Source: Paramarasmius palmivorus
Taxonomy: Eukaryota; Basidiomycota; Agaricomycetes; Agaricales; Marasmiaceae
Direction of reading: 5' to 3'
Length of the DNA stretch: 64,000 bases
Assembly (NCBI GenBank): GCA_037176845.1
Contig: JAYKXP010000067.1
Coordinates: 186,001-250,000 of the forward strand
Shown: positions 47,268 to 58,606 of the stretch, piece after piece
Numbering within the stretch: position 1 is the first letter of the stretch
Layout of the letters: every line of letters begins with the position of its first letter
The notes under the pieces: model-generated
Seen by the model: the letters and a program-made list of their open reading frames with translations, nothing else
What the model was told of the DNA's origin: nothing
Databases searched by the model: none
Position numbers and translations under genes: made by a program

Positions 47268-48456
47268 ATGTTTAAGGGTTATGACCACGCGGCTGCTAGT
47301 AAGTCTTCTCGTTAGCTCCTGAAAGTCAACGACTGACGTTTGACTGTATAAAGAGGAAAGTCTGCTCAAATGGACCTCAACTAGAATCAATGCAGAGTTC
47401 TCCAAGCCCAACATATGTAAACTACTTCATGTAAGGGACCAGCCTTCAGTAACGCGTCCTTTTGTCTCAACTTGTCTTTTCAGGATACCAGTGATATCAA
47501 CAGTATATGCGGTGGAACACCGACCGCATGGCGCCTTGTAACCAACCCCAGAGAACCGGAAGAAGTTGTATTCAAGATTCAGGGTGTCATTGTTTTCTCG
47601 GAACTTCCCCCCTTTACCAAGCAACTCGGGAAGTGAGTTACGAATGCGTTTGATCTATTTCACTGCTGACATCGTCATGCTAGGAAAGCGAGCGCTGCAG
47701 TTCTTCGCCAGGGGATAACTCTCACCGGATTCGGTAGTCAAGCCTTCGAAGATGGTATCAACGGTATCAAGATAGCCGACCTTCTTTTGAGGAGGAATGT
47801 CCCGCAGCTTGATTCTACCCCCCTCTCCTGTACAGACGAACTTGACGGCCACCAAGCACTTCATCTCAGTAATCGTTATTTTCTGTCTCGCCGTCTGGCC
47901 AATGGTGAAACATCAGTGGATCTTGATCCTGTGGTCGATCCCTACGGCATTCTCAAAAAGGTCGGCGGTACGGACTTTGTTCACACTGCAGAGAATATCG
48001 TGGAGTATGAGAAGGTGAAGAAGGCCGACGACAAGGAGATAATGTTAGTTTAATGGGCATATCGTAATCTCACCTATCCTTGTTGAGCATGTCTGATCTT
48101 GTCGTTTCACAGCTTTGAATCGATTTCCCCTGCTGTGTTTCGAGTGGGAGACGTGGTCGAAGCACAATTTACCCTCATGATGGTTCCTACTGGTCGGAAC
48201 GGGAAGCCACCATACAAATCATTCGCAACGCTAAGATCCATCACCCTCTTGGACGACACATATAGCAAGGTAGTCATTCATGCCGGTCTTCTACAGCTTG
48301 TTTGGCTAACATGTAAATACATAGAAATACGAAATCGAGAAGATCGTTGTTTCGAGATCAAACACGACTTTGAAGCGGAGCGCCGGTAATTGGCAGGAGA
48401 CGGAAGAGTTGACCACCAAACAGATGCGAGGGATGGACATTGGCGGACGAGCGTGA
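47268..48456 (+). CDS. Agaricomycete hypothetical protein, function unknown
   Basis: ATG chosen at 47268 (MFKGYDHAAAKESLLKWTST); an intron after GCTGCTA and one with a good GTAAGG donor (47429-47484) join KPNICKLLH to DTSDINSICGGTPTAWRL in frame. An upstream ATG near 47155 with other introns is an alternative. Later exons read EVVFKIQGVIVFSELPP, DPYGILKKVGGTDFVHTAEN and SPAVFRVGDVVEAQFTLMM, and the gene ends GMDIGGRA with TGA at 48454-48456. About 300 residues. I recognise the last block as common in multi-copy Agaricomycete hypothetical proteins, but no fold or function is known to me. No signal peptide or membrane helix is seen. Confidence 0.65.
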
Positions 48457-48897
48457 ATGGGAAACAAGCCATTGTACGAATACACACAATGACATGTTAA
48501 TTTAGATCTTTGATTAAGCGTCGTCCTTGGACTTTCAATTGTATCCGACGAATGAACTGAGCATACTGTTGTATTTCTATTTATCGGAAGGCACATGAGT
48601 CCTGGGTTTTTGAAGGTAACAGCGTCTGAAATTAGACACGATGGTATCCTATTGTAGGAAATTGAGTGGCTGAAATAGAAGAAAGTCTTCAGGAAACGGT
48701 GTTGTGAATGTCAGTGGCTAGTGAAGCTTGCCTCGGGTCCTCGAATGCCATATCTATGATTGGTCAAGTGAAGCAAATCGTAGGCGACGGCGATGCCAAA
48801 ATTAACCTCCGGAAGCACGCTTTTTTTTGCTCTCACAGCGATTTTTTAGTTCTGCTCGACATATAAGCTCTTGTCATGGTAAGGTGGATTATTTTTC
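48457..48897. other. Spacer of about 440 bp
   Basis: This is the 3' flank of the hypothetical gene and the promoter of the F-box gene. A short TTTTTTTTGC run at about 48822 is the only notable feature. I see no gene. Confidence 0.45.
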
Positions 48898-50212
48898 ATG
48901 CAGCTCACCATCCCATTGACAGCACTTCATCGAGTTCTTCATACCCCCGAACTCCTAGAGCGTATCCTTCTGCTCCTTGGAAGGCCCTCCTGGCTCCATC
49001 TTGTCTTCGTCTCTCGCTTCTTCCGAAACATCGCCCGCAGACTCATCGTAAAGATGCTCGTTATCAAAGCATCCAACATCGACACTTGTCGAGACCACAT
49101 CACCAATATAACGGATCTGCAAACAAAGCCTCCCGTTTACCACGCCGCTATTGACCTTGCAGTATCGCAATGGGAGATTTTGCATCACCTTCGCGCTGCT
49201 TGCGAAGGTTCGGTCACGTGTTCCCTTTCCATTTCGACTTCTGTGAAATCCGCGGAATGGTGTTGCTTACAGCAGTCATTCATCGTAAACCTGCACAGGA
49301 TACTTCCCGAGGTCAACACCCTAACTCTGCAGTCCGTTGAATGCAACTTCCAAGCGGCGATATTGGCGTCGTATTCTGCGAACTTGGTGAGGCTCGTCCT
49401 CCATTCTGCGCTTGCGAAAACCGAGGGTTGGAAGGCTTTGACTTTTCCTTGCTTAGAGGAAGTCGAGCTTGTGCAAGACCATCAGCTCCTTCGCGGCGAG
49501 GAGAGTATCGCCATGTTGGTGGCGAAATACGTCGAGGCACCATTATTGAAGTCCGTTACTATCATTGGAGTAACGGAAATCAGGTTGATCGGGCTTCAGG
49601 AGGTACTTTACGCATTTCATGAGACGTTGGAGGCTGTCAAAGTGCTTGGGCGGTGTACTATTGACGGTACGTAACGTTTTAATGAGCGTCGAATTTTGCT
49701 GATCTCCCAATTTCCCAGAATGGGAGGAGTCGCCATTACCAGTGTTACCTCGCGTCGCCCGCATTTACCTGGAGTTAAGCCTTGCTCAGCACCTTCTCAC
49801 ACCTACAGCCAACGTTGCGCATTATCTCCCGCGTCTCAAAACGCTTGTGCTGGAAAGTGATTGGACCAGCATGGAAACAGGCTCCGGTGACATCGATTGG
49901 GAAGGTCTCAAATTCTCTTTGGAAGCCGTGGCTTTGAACATCATACCAGTGCCGAGATTGGTTTGTGGATACAGATCACCGGAACCTATCCATCGAGACA
50001 TTTTCATTCGAACGCTCGAGATCAGGCTCCGTGAGTTCACCGGGCATTGGGATGTTAGTCTTCATTTTCCGGAGCTCGAGCAAATGCGCTGCGATCACTT
50101 ACCCACTCAACCATACTATACCGATCTTATAAAGCAGAAGGCATCTCAGGCCAGTGCTAGACTTAGTGGAAGTAGCAGTCTCACAAACTTTGAGGCAATG
50201 TCTTCTGACTGA
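48898..50212 (+). CDS. F-box protein (copy 1 of a duplicated pair)
   Basis: ATG at 48898; one 52-nt intron (GTACGT...TTTCCCAG, about 49668-49719) then stop at 50210-50212; about 420 residues. The N-terminus HTPELLERILLLLGRPSWLH and LVFVSRFFRNIARRL form a typical F-box (about residues 14-50). The rest is an LRR-like array of leucine-rich strands (ILPEVNTLTLQSVE, ANLVRLVLHSALA, LPRLKTLVLESDW). Its middle and C-terminal parts match the gene at 60286-61423, for example IDLAVSQWEILHHLRAACE against IDLAVPHWEISHHLRVACS, and SDWTSME against SDWASME. It should link substrates to an SCF ubiquitin ligase through Skp1. It converges with the gene at 50335-52383, only 122 bp away. Confidence 0.78.
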
Positions 50213-50334
50213 CTCATTGTTTTGTGTACGGTATCTCATATAGATTTCTTTTCTTGTTACGCGTGCTAGAGAATGTACATAGAAATACAATGAACTGAAT
50301 CAGAGCCAAAAGTCCCAAGAAATAATGTGAATGT

Positions 50335-52383
50335 CTACATAAGATGGTCCTTGGTATCAGGTCGTCGGTAAACTTCCCCATTACTGATGTATGTTTCGTA
50401 TAGTCTCCTCGGATGGGCTCCCGTGTACTTGATGACCTTCCCGCCACGGAATCGAAGTCCTGTTCTGATCAAGTCCTGCCTAGATTTTCTTATAGTCAGA
50501 ACCATGGTGCATGCTGTCTTGAAAGACGATTACTCACTTTTTTTGGTATATACCGGGGTTTACCCCCTCTATAACCACGTAAAAGGTAGAGTCGCCGCAG
50601 GGCTCACGTAGGAGCTGAAAGATACCACAGTCCAGGCATTCTTGGAAGAAGGCGGTGGCTGTCGACGCATAGAAGAATGGCTTCCATATGCAATTTTCCA
50701 AGTCTGCATTTGAATCCAAAAAGCTTGACATTCCCGCCCACGGAAAATCATCCGACCTAGTTGAATTAATGATCCAGTCAATGATACTACCGAAGATGTA
50801 TGATGTTGAGACGGCCATACCAACGATAGAACACACCGTGTGCAACTTGTTTCGTCGTGGCATTATTTCCGAGGTATATGATGTATCCCTGGAACGTCTT
50901 TGACAGTTGTTTCCCTTCGCCTGAATGGGGAAATCTTAGTGGATTGCTGGTAAGTGAACGGGTACCGGCGTATTCAGGAAAGAGCCCAACGATCATGGTG
51001 TAGTCTAAGTTTCTTGATGATGTCTGCGTCACATGCGTACTTTGGCTGGTGTTCCAGTTCATTACGAGGGCCATGCTATTGTCGGCTGTCGTCGAATGTT
51101 TGAAATTATCGGAATCGACATAAGTTTTGTGACTCGGACCGTATAGCCACCCGCCATCGACTCGTTGTACCGAGCGCTCGTGTTCCTGTTCTATGAGTGA
51201 AAAAAATACGGTCAGCACATGCAGGGGGGTACTACCAGGTGAGACATACCCATATTGACCACGGCCAAGTGTTTTTCCGCGATTAACACCTCCCAGCTAT
51301 TGGCAATTCTGTAGGATAGGCCTTTTTCGTGATCTGAAGCAAAAGACGATGCGCCGTCGCAATTGTCGGTCCTCGAGACAGTGGGACAATTTAAGTAGAA
51401 AGCTTCTTCAAGGGTGGACTGTGAATTCGGGGCCGGACAGACAGTGTACAACGGCACACTACTCGAAGGAATGTTGGATGAGTGGGTGCTTCCAGCGATG
51501 CACGTAAAGGATTGATGTCCATGCATTGGGTCGGCGACCGAGTCGATACCATCAGTAGCATCAATGTCGTGGCACCGATAAGTCGTGGTGTCCATGGCTG
51601 GAATGGACGTCGGGTTACGGTCGGAGTTCGACAAAATGTACCGTTGTCCGTCAGTTGCATGTACATTGTGACTGGCATGTTGGCCGTCGCCGGTGGGATA
51701 CGAAGTGTCGAGACTAGCGGGGTTGTAGACGAGACCTGGAGCATGCCAGCTATCGTTGACATTCACGCCGTGGGTCCCGCTATTGATAGAGTTGTCGATA
51801 GTACCCAGAGGTACGTCGCAAGGCATGACACTCGACGGAATGATAGAAGTACTAGATGACTGGAATAAAAATTGTTGCTGGTCGCTGTATGGCGGCGAGT
51901 CCCTCAGCCCCGACTGCGCGTCAGGCAGAGTAGAAGTCGCGTATAAAATTTCTTGATATATAAGGGCTGAAAAGTAATTCAGAACAGCCTCGTAAAGGGT
52001 AGAACTGTTACTTACAAAAGTCCTGAGAGGGAACACCCCCATATCCTTCGTCGAGCAGCTGCTGGAGACGAGCTAAAAGACGCTGGACGACGTCGTTGAA
52101 TTCAGGAGACTGGCGGGAATGCGATTCAAGCTTGTAGTACTCCATCGCATCATACAACGTAGCTGAAAGATTACGAGTGGCAAAGTTGTCCCAAGTCAGG
52201 CTTCTGTACATGTGTACTATGCGAGTTAAAATGAGGCTTACCTTCGCATATACCAGCATAGGCCCTTGCTTTCCTCGATTCTTCGAACATGAGTCGTAAA
52301 GCGTTGTTTGGTGGGGTGGACGAAGGCTGCGATTCGAACATGACGGTTGTTTGTGTTAGAGAGAACAAGCGTGATTGGTCCAT
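50335..52383 (-). CDS. Protein with two RNase H1-N/viroplasmin-like repeats (copy 1)
   Basis: ATG at 52383 (MDQSRLFSLTQTTVMFES), stop at 50335-50337, about seven exons, about 550 residues. The first two thirds are low-complexity (Ser, Thr, Pro, Asp). The C-terminal part has two related units: YIIYLGNNATTKQVAHGVFY then, after a 65-nt intron, FFYASTATAFFQECLDCGIF; and FYVVIEGVNPGIYQKK then LIRTGLRFRGGKV with LYETYISNGEVY. Each has the pattern of a Gly-containing strand, a [VI]Y turn, then a Phe and a helix, which is how RNase H1 N-terminal (viroplasmin-like) domains are built. These domains bind RNA/DNA hybrids or double-stranded RNA. The C-terminal third is a paralog of the gene at 58607-60255, down to matching final residues (DTKDHLM against DTPDKDM). 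Domain assignment is a pattern judgement. Confidence 0.65.
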
Positions 52384-52882
52384 TTGTGGCACCAGATAAT
52401 AACAGTTGCATACAATGAATTAGACACGCAACTTCTTGATATCCCAACTACGTACACAATCAGTATTTATGGCATCCTGTCCAGAAGCAATCTGAAATGG
52501 TGGAAACCCAGCAGAGGCCGAGCCATATACCTTGTGGCTGTCGGTAGAATACTCGCCATGTAAAAGCAATGTTAAACAGCGGCATTTGTGTAGGGACAGA
52601 AAAGAAATGGTTTCCATCGTCTTGCTCACGAAAGAGTGGTAGGATGGTCGAAATAGGCACCGGTTCTTCTAAATGCGATGAGCTGGCCAAATGCTGATAA
52701 CGTCAGATCAAGCACACAGTCACCACATTACCCGAAAGAAATATGGCTAACAGAGACCCGAGCAGTTCAGATCAACCGTATGGCAGCCGATGTACGTGGG
52801 GAACATGGGACCGATTCAAACCAAAGCGTAGTTCTTGTTGCAGTTCAAGCTTTCAAGCCGGTTGATTGTGTAAACGACATCA

Positions 52883-52942
52883 TCACGTGTATTGATGATA
52901 CACGTGAAAGCCTCTGTTGATTGATCAGGGATCATTGATCAA
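52883..52942. repeat. Two adjacent palindromes, the first with a CACGTG core
   Basis: The first is perfect: 10-base arms TCACGTGTAT (52883-52892) and ATACACGTGA (52898-52907) around a 5-base loop, holding two CACGTG E-boxes. The second, GTTGATTGATC...GATCATTGATCAAC (about 52916-52943), is imperfect. It may be a bHLH binding site pair or simply a hairpin. Confidence 0.7.
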
Positions 52943-52999
52943 CGCGTTCCTCATTCCTCGCTACCATCGTCATCAATGCCGCTGTGGTAAGTGCCCCAC

Positions 53000-53120
53000 T
53001 TCCTGCAGCTCATTTCTGCGTGCCATTTCTCTTTCCTGTAGCTCAGGAACTGTTTCCGCCCCGATGGGAACCAGCCTGAGCTGCAGGAATGGAAGAAGAC
53101 ACGCAGAGCTGAGCTGCAGG
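53000..53120. repeat. Nested inverted repeats of TTCCTGCAGCTCA
   Basis: TTCCTGCAGCTCA at 53000-53012 is matched in reverse complement at 53077-53089, and an 11-base part of it again at 53110-53120. A short palindrome TTCCTGTAGCTCAGGAA lies between. This is a compact hairpin-forming block that might be a degraded miniature element, but no target duplication is evident. Confidence 0.6.
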
Positions 53121-54181
53121 GCTAATTGCCTGGAGTCCTTTTCTTACCCAAGGTTGTAATAGCAAGAACTCGCGGCTTGGAAAAAAACCACCGTGTTCCT
53201 TATGCCCCAGTACGTCTCCGACTACCTCTCTATTTTCCCAGCTTACGTGGTATACCGTAGAAAGGGTCTCAGTAGGAAGAACAGGTAGCGGAAGGCGATG
53301 ATGCTGACAAGGGACTCGAAGATCCCAAAGCGGGCTAAGAAGGTGTGTACTGTGAGCCCTGTCTGCTAATTCCGCTCTCAACGATGAGATTTAGCAGTAG
53401 AAACCTTGCGAACCCCATGACCTGAATCTATGACCAACAATTCCGACTTATTGCCCCCTCAAAGGATTACACTTGAAGGCGTCTTCGACCTCATTCGTCT
53501 CACTCTGGTACACTATGCTATTGGGGTGATATGGTTGTCATTTACGGGGCCCTACCTCGTGTCTTTTCCCCGTGTAAGCGCTGTGTTTTGCTATTCACCC
53601 TTCCTCGAGACCTCGACCAAGCGCAAGCGCGGTGCATAGGCGTAGACTATAGATTTTCATTCCTTACTGTATCGGTGCTTAACCATCGTGATTTACCTGT
53701 GTATATTGCACTGTACGACACCCGTACTATGTACTTGACTTCTCAATACAACGTCTGATTGCATTTAACAGGCAAGTTGGTTCAATCAGACAAGCCTCAG
53801 CAAGGTATGCAGCCGCTGTAGGTGGTACTTTCCGGGTATGGATGTATTGCGCAGAGAGTGGTTGCCAGACGGCGTGGGTCGAATTGGAAGGACAAACAAC
53901 GACACATGACATGGACAACCTCGACAAGCATGGACGAGACACAATGCAAGTTCCGCCAGTCCCAAGATATGCTTCAACTTTCTTGCTCGATGTTCCGCTT
54001 GAAGAAACTTGTAGCCCACTAGGCCAGAATCGAGACATGATATTCTAAAGGTAAAGAATGACACATAAGTAGGTCTGTACCTGCAAAATATATAGGTTTG
54101 AGTAAGAGTCCAAGTGTAACCAGCAGAGTCAAGCTCATCAAGAAAACAGATGTAGTCGATGCAATACCAAGTTACCAACCG

Positions 54182-54949
54182 CTAGCCCTCGATCTCCCGT
54201 ACAATATGCCACTCCGAAATTGGCAATTTGCCGACACACGATACTTGAGGGTTCTTCAAGTGCCTCTTCAGTGTATCTCGTCGAGAATAATTCCGTCGAC
54301 ATCCTCCAACGTATACGCGACCTTGAAAAATATATGGCTCAGCGTCCTGTGGGATACGACCATGGTACCGGTCCCTCTCTTCGACAAGAACACCCTTACA
54401 CCACCATCCGTCATCTCTTCTGTTATCCAATTCCCGTTGATGCGAGTCTACGTGCCGGTCGAAGTGTTTCCTTCCCTTCTGTTTCCAAGGACAGACCGGA
54501 CACTGGTAGTATTCTCCTCCTAACACTCGTTCTCGAGGGTGTAAACGAGGAATGGAGTTTTTTACAGACATTGTCTGCAGCTGGATATTTCGAGACTTGT
54601 TTTTAAGCGAGGCGTTCGACTCGTTTTCTGCGGCGCTGGGCGCAGGCTCTGGGACACCGTCGCTGGGTGAAAATGAATGGGAGTAAGGGTTTAAAGAATC
54701 GACCAGAGACTGGTCACAGCTGGGACCGTCGTGGACCTGCTCGAAAGGGACTACAAGAGGACCAGGTAATGGCTTGGGAACTACAGGTTCGTGGACAGAA
54801 GGAAGGGGAGGAAAGAGGATGCTCCAGGGGATCAAGTCCTCGATGCGCTCGAACTCCAGAGAGGTCGCAGGTCGTATCCTTGGCATCCAGAGCCCACCAA
54901 CTTCATTTATGGTAGTGCTGGTATTGGAGGGTGGAATGTCGTGTCCCAT
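54182..54949 (-). CDS. C2H2-type zinc-finger protein
   Basis: Single open exon with first in-frame ATG at 54949 (MGHDIPPSNTSTTINEVGG) and stop at 54182; about 255 residues. The open frame extends upstream to 55294 but without an ATG, so a 5' exon is possible. Near the C-terminus is a C2H2 finger, CPVCPWKQKGRKHFDRHVDSH (Cys-x2-Cys-x12-His-x4-His spacing), and then a second, looser finger with GCRRNYSRRDTLKRHL and a downstream Cys, as in many Agaricomycete zinc-finger regulators. The N-terminal half is Pro/Ser-rich. It is probably a DNA-binding regulator. It sits inside the inverted duplication at 48.9-61.4 kb but is not itself duplicated there. Confidence 0.6.
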   Translation of the reverse strand: MGHDIPPSNTSTTINEVGGLWMPRIRPATSLEFERIEDLIPWSILFPPLPSVHEPVVPKPLPGPLVVPFEQVHDGPSCDQSLVDSLNPYSHSFSPSDGVPEPAPSAAENESNASLKNKSRNIQLQTMSVKNSIPRLHPRERVLGGEYYQCPVCPWKQKGRKHFDRHVDSHQRELDNRRDDGWWCKGVLVEERDRYHGRIPQDAEPYIFQGRVYVGGCRRNYSRRDTLKRHLKNPQVSCVGKLPISEWHIVREIEG

Positions 54950-55436
54950 GAGCCAAGGAGTGGCCGTCGTTGTTGATGATGAGAGCGGGGCGTGGAAAAA
55001 TTCGGTCCTCTCGACCGCAACGACGAAGGTAGACTTCGACCGGTGTAGCAAGAGTAACGGGGGACAAATGACCTTATTCGTGTCACGAACATGAGCCTTT
55101 ATTCGTGTACTTAGTGCGCAATGAGACGTATTTGTATTGTATGTTCTGGGTAACCGATACCGATTTAATGCCAACGATTTGGACACTCTGATATCAAATA
55201 AGTTGAATGCAACCGACAGAAAAGAGCGAATGTATTGACGATGCGCAAAAGAATGGTTTGATACTGGTGGTACGAAGTAAAAGATATGTAGCAATTTTGA
55301 ACAGGGATTTCAATTGGACCGGATTCACGAGGCCAACCGGGAACAAGAAACGATGGGCGATATCTCATGTATCAGACGAAGCTGAAATGAAGGTGAATTA
55401 GGTCTCGAAGAGTATATGGTCAATTTGGAAACATAC
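54950..55436. other. Spacer of about 490 bp
   Basis: The upstream part of the zinc-finger open frame (no ATG) and the 3' flank of the DUF6534 gene. I see nothing else. Confidence 0.4.
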
Positions 55437-57459
55437 CTAGTCCGTTTCGAAGTAGGATACTTCTTCGACAGTGCTATCGACTTCGTGTTTAACGGCATCA
55501 ACCTGAGGCTTTCAGAACACTGAGTAACAAGACATGACGGACGAGTAACGGAAAGGGTACCTGTGAGGACGACGCTTGAGTGCGAACGCTTTGACGGTCA
55601 GGCAAGCGGACACTCGTAGACGGCATTGAGATGAAGTCCAGCGTTGTTGAGCTGCTGGACGCACCAGCCTGTTGGGGAGGTCGTGGATATGCTTCTCCAG
55701 CATCATTAATCCTAAAGCGAGTCGTTAGACGACGTTAAAGGATGAGGAATCTCATTTACACGGCAAAGAACGAGCCAGTGTACACTAAAAACGCCTTGTT
55801 TAGCAAATGTACGCCATGAAGAAATTTGATGAAAACTCACGTCTTGCAATAACAAAATAGAGGCCTACGTATGCAAGAGTATCGGATACTGTCAAAGTCT
55901 TTAGCAATATCAGCGACATCAGATGAATGGATGAGGCTGGATTTCACCAGAATCATAGCCAGAGCGGCGGACAAGCTGCGAAAGGGCATATGAGAAGAGA
56001 GGATGCAGTTGATTTATCGGCATAGTGCTCACGTCGCAAACATTCCTGTGAGCGCACAGAAGCGAAGTATCTTGTATGGAGGTGCGAGGGAGCTATCCAA
56101 CAATAAGACTCAATGAATAGGAGTACGGAGGGCCATTGCATGTGAAAGGTACCTACCGGTCTGTGCGCACATATCCTGTCCAAATGTAGATTCCAATCGA
56201 AAGGGTTATGGTGATATTGCTAACCATGTTCAAGATGTTAGCAACACGGAAGACCATCTTCAATGCACCATTAATTGTATTCTTGTATGTCATGAAATTG
56301 AACTTACTCGCAAATCCACGCGTGTAGTTTTTGATAAGCTAGAAAGCCTAAGGTTACGGACTTAGATTTGTGCCAGGAAGAGTACCCACCACAATATATA
56401 GTAAGCTGTATAATACCGATGAGCGTATTGTCGTATAAATGAACGATATCCATACGTACCAGTTGTTGTACCGAGAGAGGAGCATATCAAAGGTAACTTC
56501 AAAGCGATGAGCTACGGGAAAGGCGAACAAATGAATCCGCCACAAACCATGGCAACGGTAACTGAAACACCCTTATATCGCACTAGAGACGCTTGAATCA
56601 GAAGGATTCACGAAAGGGATCGAAAGGATTTACCTCTCCACAATCGACGAATCATTGCCCTGTACTTGGGTTAGACAGGTATGCGCTTGCGCAGGCAGAC
56701 TTACAATTGCGTGACAACTGCGACGATAGCCTGACGTTGATATATGAATATGGTTGTTCGTTCCGAATCGGCGTTGAGACGTACATTGGTCAGAATGATA
56801 AGCTGAACGTCAACGGCTGGGTTTCGGTAATTGAACGACGAAAGGAAGAATTGAAGCTTACAAGTTCGCTCCTGATGAAGTATTAGAATTAGTTGCGTAG
56901 GGATTAAATGATACTCACCAAAGAAGCTCCTCGAAGATCGACGCATTGCCGTAGTTAGAGATAACGCATGTATAGGCAACATAAGATACTAATGCTTGAT
57001 GGAAAGTATCAACCAAGCTGTCGGCAAACATGTTCAGTGCGTCCCTTTGCTTGGATATGTTCTAACCATACAAAACAAAAGCAGCCTGAATCAAAAACAG
57101 CCATGGTAAGGGTCAAGAACATACACAGAAGCGGCTACATACCAGTGCCTTTACCACCAGCGGATCTTCTTTGCGCCGTTTCTGAGGACCCGCAATTCAG
57201 CGCCACGGTTGTATCAAGCCTTCAATCAACGTACCCGATAGTATTCGTATGCTTGGAAGACGCTACCGCCCCAAAGGCTGTATGATTGCTTTGAGATAAG
57301 TTAAAACAAATCTCAGTGTTCAATGACTTACGCCGTTGCGAGCATAGTTCCGATGAACATTGTGCCGGCCTAGATTAAAGGTAAAGACGAGACTATTTGT
57401 CCAGAAGAGGTATTGACCTTGACAGAGAGAGTGGCAGCAGCCATTGACGAAAACTCCAT
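55437..57459 (-). CDS. DUF6534-type integral membrane protein
   Basis: ATG at 57459 and stop at 55437-55439, with ten or more very short exons. The first part splices cleanly: MEFSSMAAATLSVKAGTMFI, then LWGGSVFQAYEYYRKRRKED, then VKALAAFVFLVDTFHQALVS and ISNYGNASIFEELLW. That is the usual start of the Agaricomycete DUF6534 family of seven-helix proteins. The final part, VSDTLAYVGLYFVIA and YTGSFFA followed by NDAGEAYPRPPQQAG and a polar tail ending EEVSYFETD, also fits. The middle (about 56100-56960) I could not splice convincingly, so the copy could be damaged there. The family's function is unknown; a receptor-like role has been supposed but not shown. Confidence 0.65.
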
Positions 57460-58606
57460 GGTAGCAGAACTTGTCGTGGAACGAAAAGGATGAAAGGATT
57501 TGGCGTTGCCTTTGAGATCGGTACACTATTTTATATGCACAGGGCAGCCCAGAAGAGCCTTTCGTAAAGCGCTGTTTGGGGTATGAGAAGCATGCATATG
57601 ACATGTGAAGTATCCCGAAAGATGAGTGGGGTTACATTCAAGGAGGGTAAGAAACAAGCCAGCGGCCTACTAAGGGTGCGAATTGTAGCAAAAAATCATG
57701 AGTCTATGTAGGAGGCATCGAGAAGTGAGTTAGACTACGCAGTAGTGAAAGGCTCACTTTTGTGTTCCCCTTTCCAATTTTCGAGCTTCTACCACATGCA
57801 GGGTAAGGTTGTGCATTCGTAGAGGTTACCAAAACGAGGGGTTTACGTTAAATAACAATATTGTCCTTCCCATGAAGCCCGCGCTTTGTATATCAACATT
57901 GGATAGGTTCTAACGAGATTGGCGAAAACGGAAGATAGGGAGCTGTGGCCGATATGAATCTGAAGTACTTGGTGCAAGCTGAGTGACTCGGAAGACTGGA
58001 ATCTATCGGTGCCAAGTTGTAAATTGAATCTCCGACTGAGTGGCATTACATCACCGATTACCCAAAACGGGGACTTGACTCTAACAATCATGAGTCTGCT
58101 AATTTTAAGTAAGGTTCGTCTTTCTCTTCATTTTTGTCTCCGAGCTTGGCAAAATCGACATGTGGCAAGCCGTACTGCCACGGCCCGATCAAGATCTACG
58201 GGGAATTACGCCAGCCATTTCTTGGTGGCAGAGTGAGGAGTCCAAGAGGAGTCCTGTGAGTATCACCAAGGTATACGAGAACTGGGGTCTCAGATAATAG
58301 GAATCTTTCGTCAATAGTCCACCCATATCATGTCATTTAGGGACCAGCAGGAAAACTAGGAAGCGACACACCGACTTTATTGACTCCGGTTGTGGAAGGT
58401 TGTGGGTAGAAGATTACCCATTGAAGCACCGTCGTCTTTTCGGGTGTTCGCCTCTTACTCAGACGAGCGGATTCCTTAATAGATTCAGTGGTTGTTAGCA
58501 TTGAATGGACATGGGCTACGACATGGCAAGAAATAGATCATCAGGTCAAAGGCACTCACGTCAGAAAGGAACTGTTACCGCAAGCGTTACTTTTTCTTCA
58601 ACCACA
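57460..58606. other. 1.1 kb divergent spacer
   Basis: This is the promoter region shared by the DUF6534 gene and the repeat-protein gene at 58607. Short frames at 57843-58091 and 58009-58236 show nothing recognisable. Confidence 0.45.

Larger units (their letters stand above)
52384..54181. other. 1.8 kb spacer with palindromes; no supported gene
   Basis: The left end is the promoter and leader of the repeat-protein gene; an ORF with TTG start and an intron-like GTATATGG...GTACGTAG lie at 52445-52590. Hairpins are listed separately (52883-52942 and 53000-53120). A plus-strand ATG at 53430 (MTNNSDLLPPQRITLEGVFD, hydrophobic after that) and a frame ending at 54048 (YCAESGCQTAWVELEGQ) might be exons of one small gene, but I cannot join them convincingly. 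Confidence 0.35.

Noticed and set aside
53043..53381. 112-codon minus-strand frame
   Set aside because: It runs across the nested inverted repeats and has no protein-like pattern; best explained by chance.
53430..54048. Possible small two-exon gene (MTNNSDLLPP ... LGQNRDMIF)
   Set aside because: The pieces differ in character (one hydrophobic, one polar) and would need a 200-nt intron; no splice pair was convincing.
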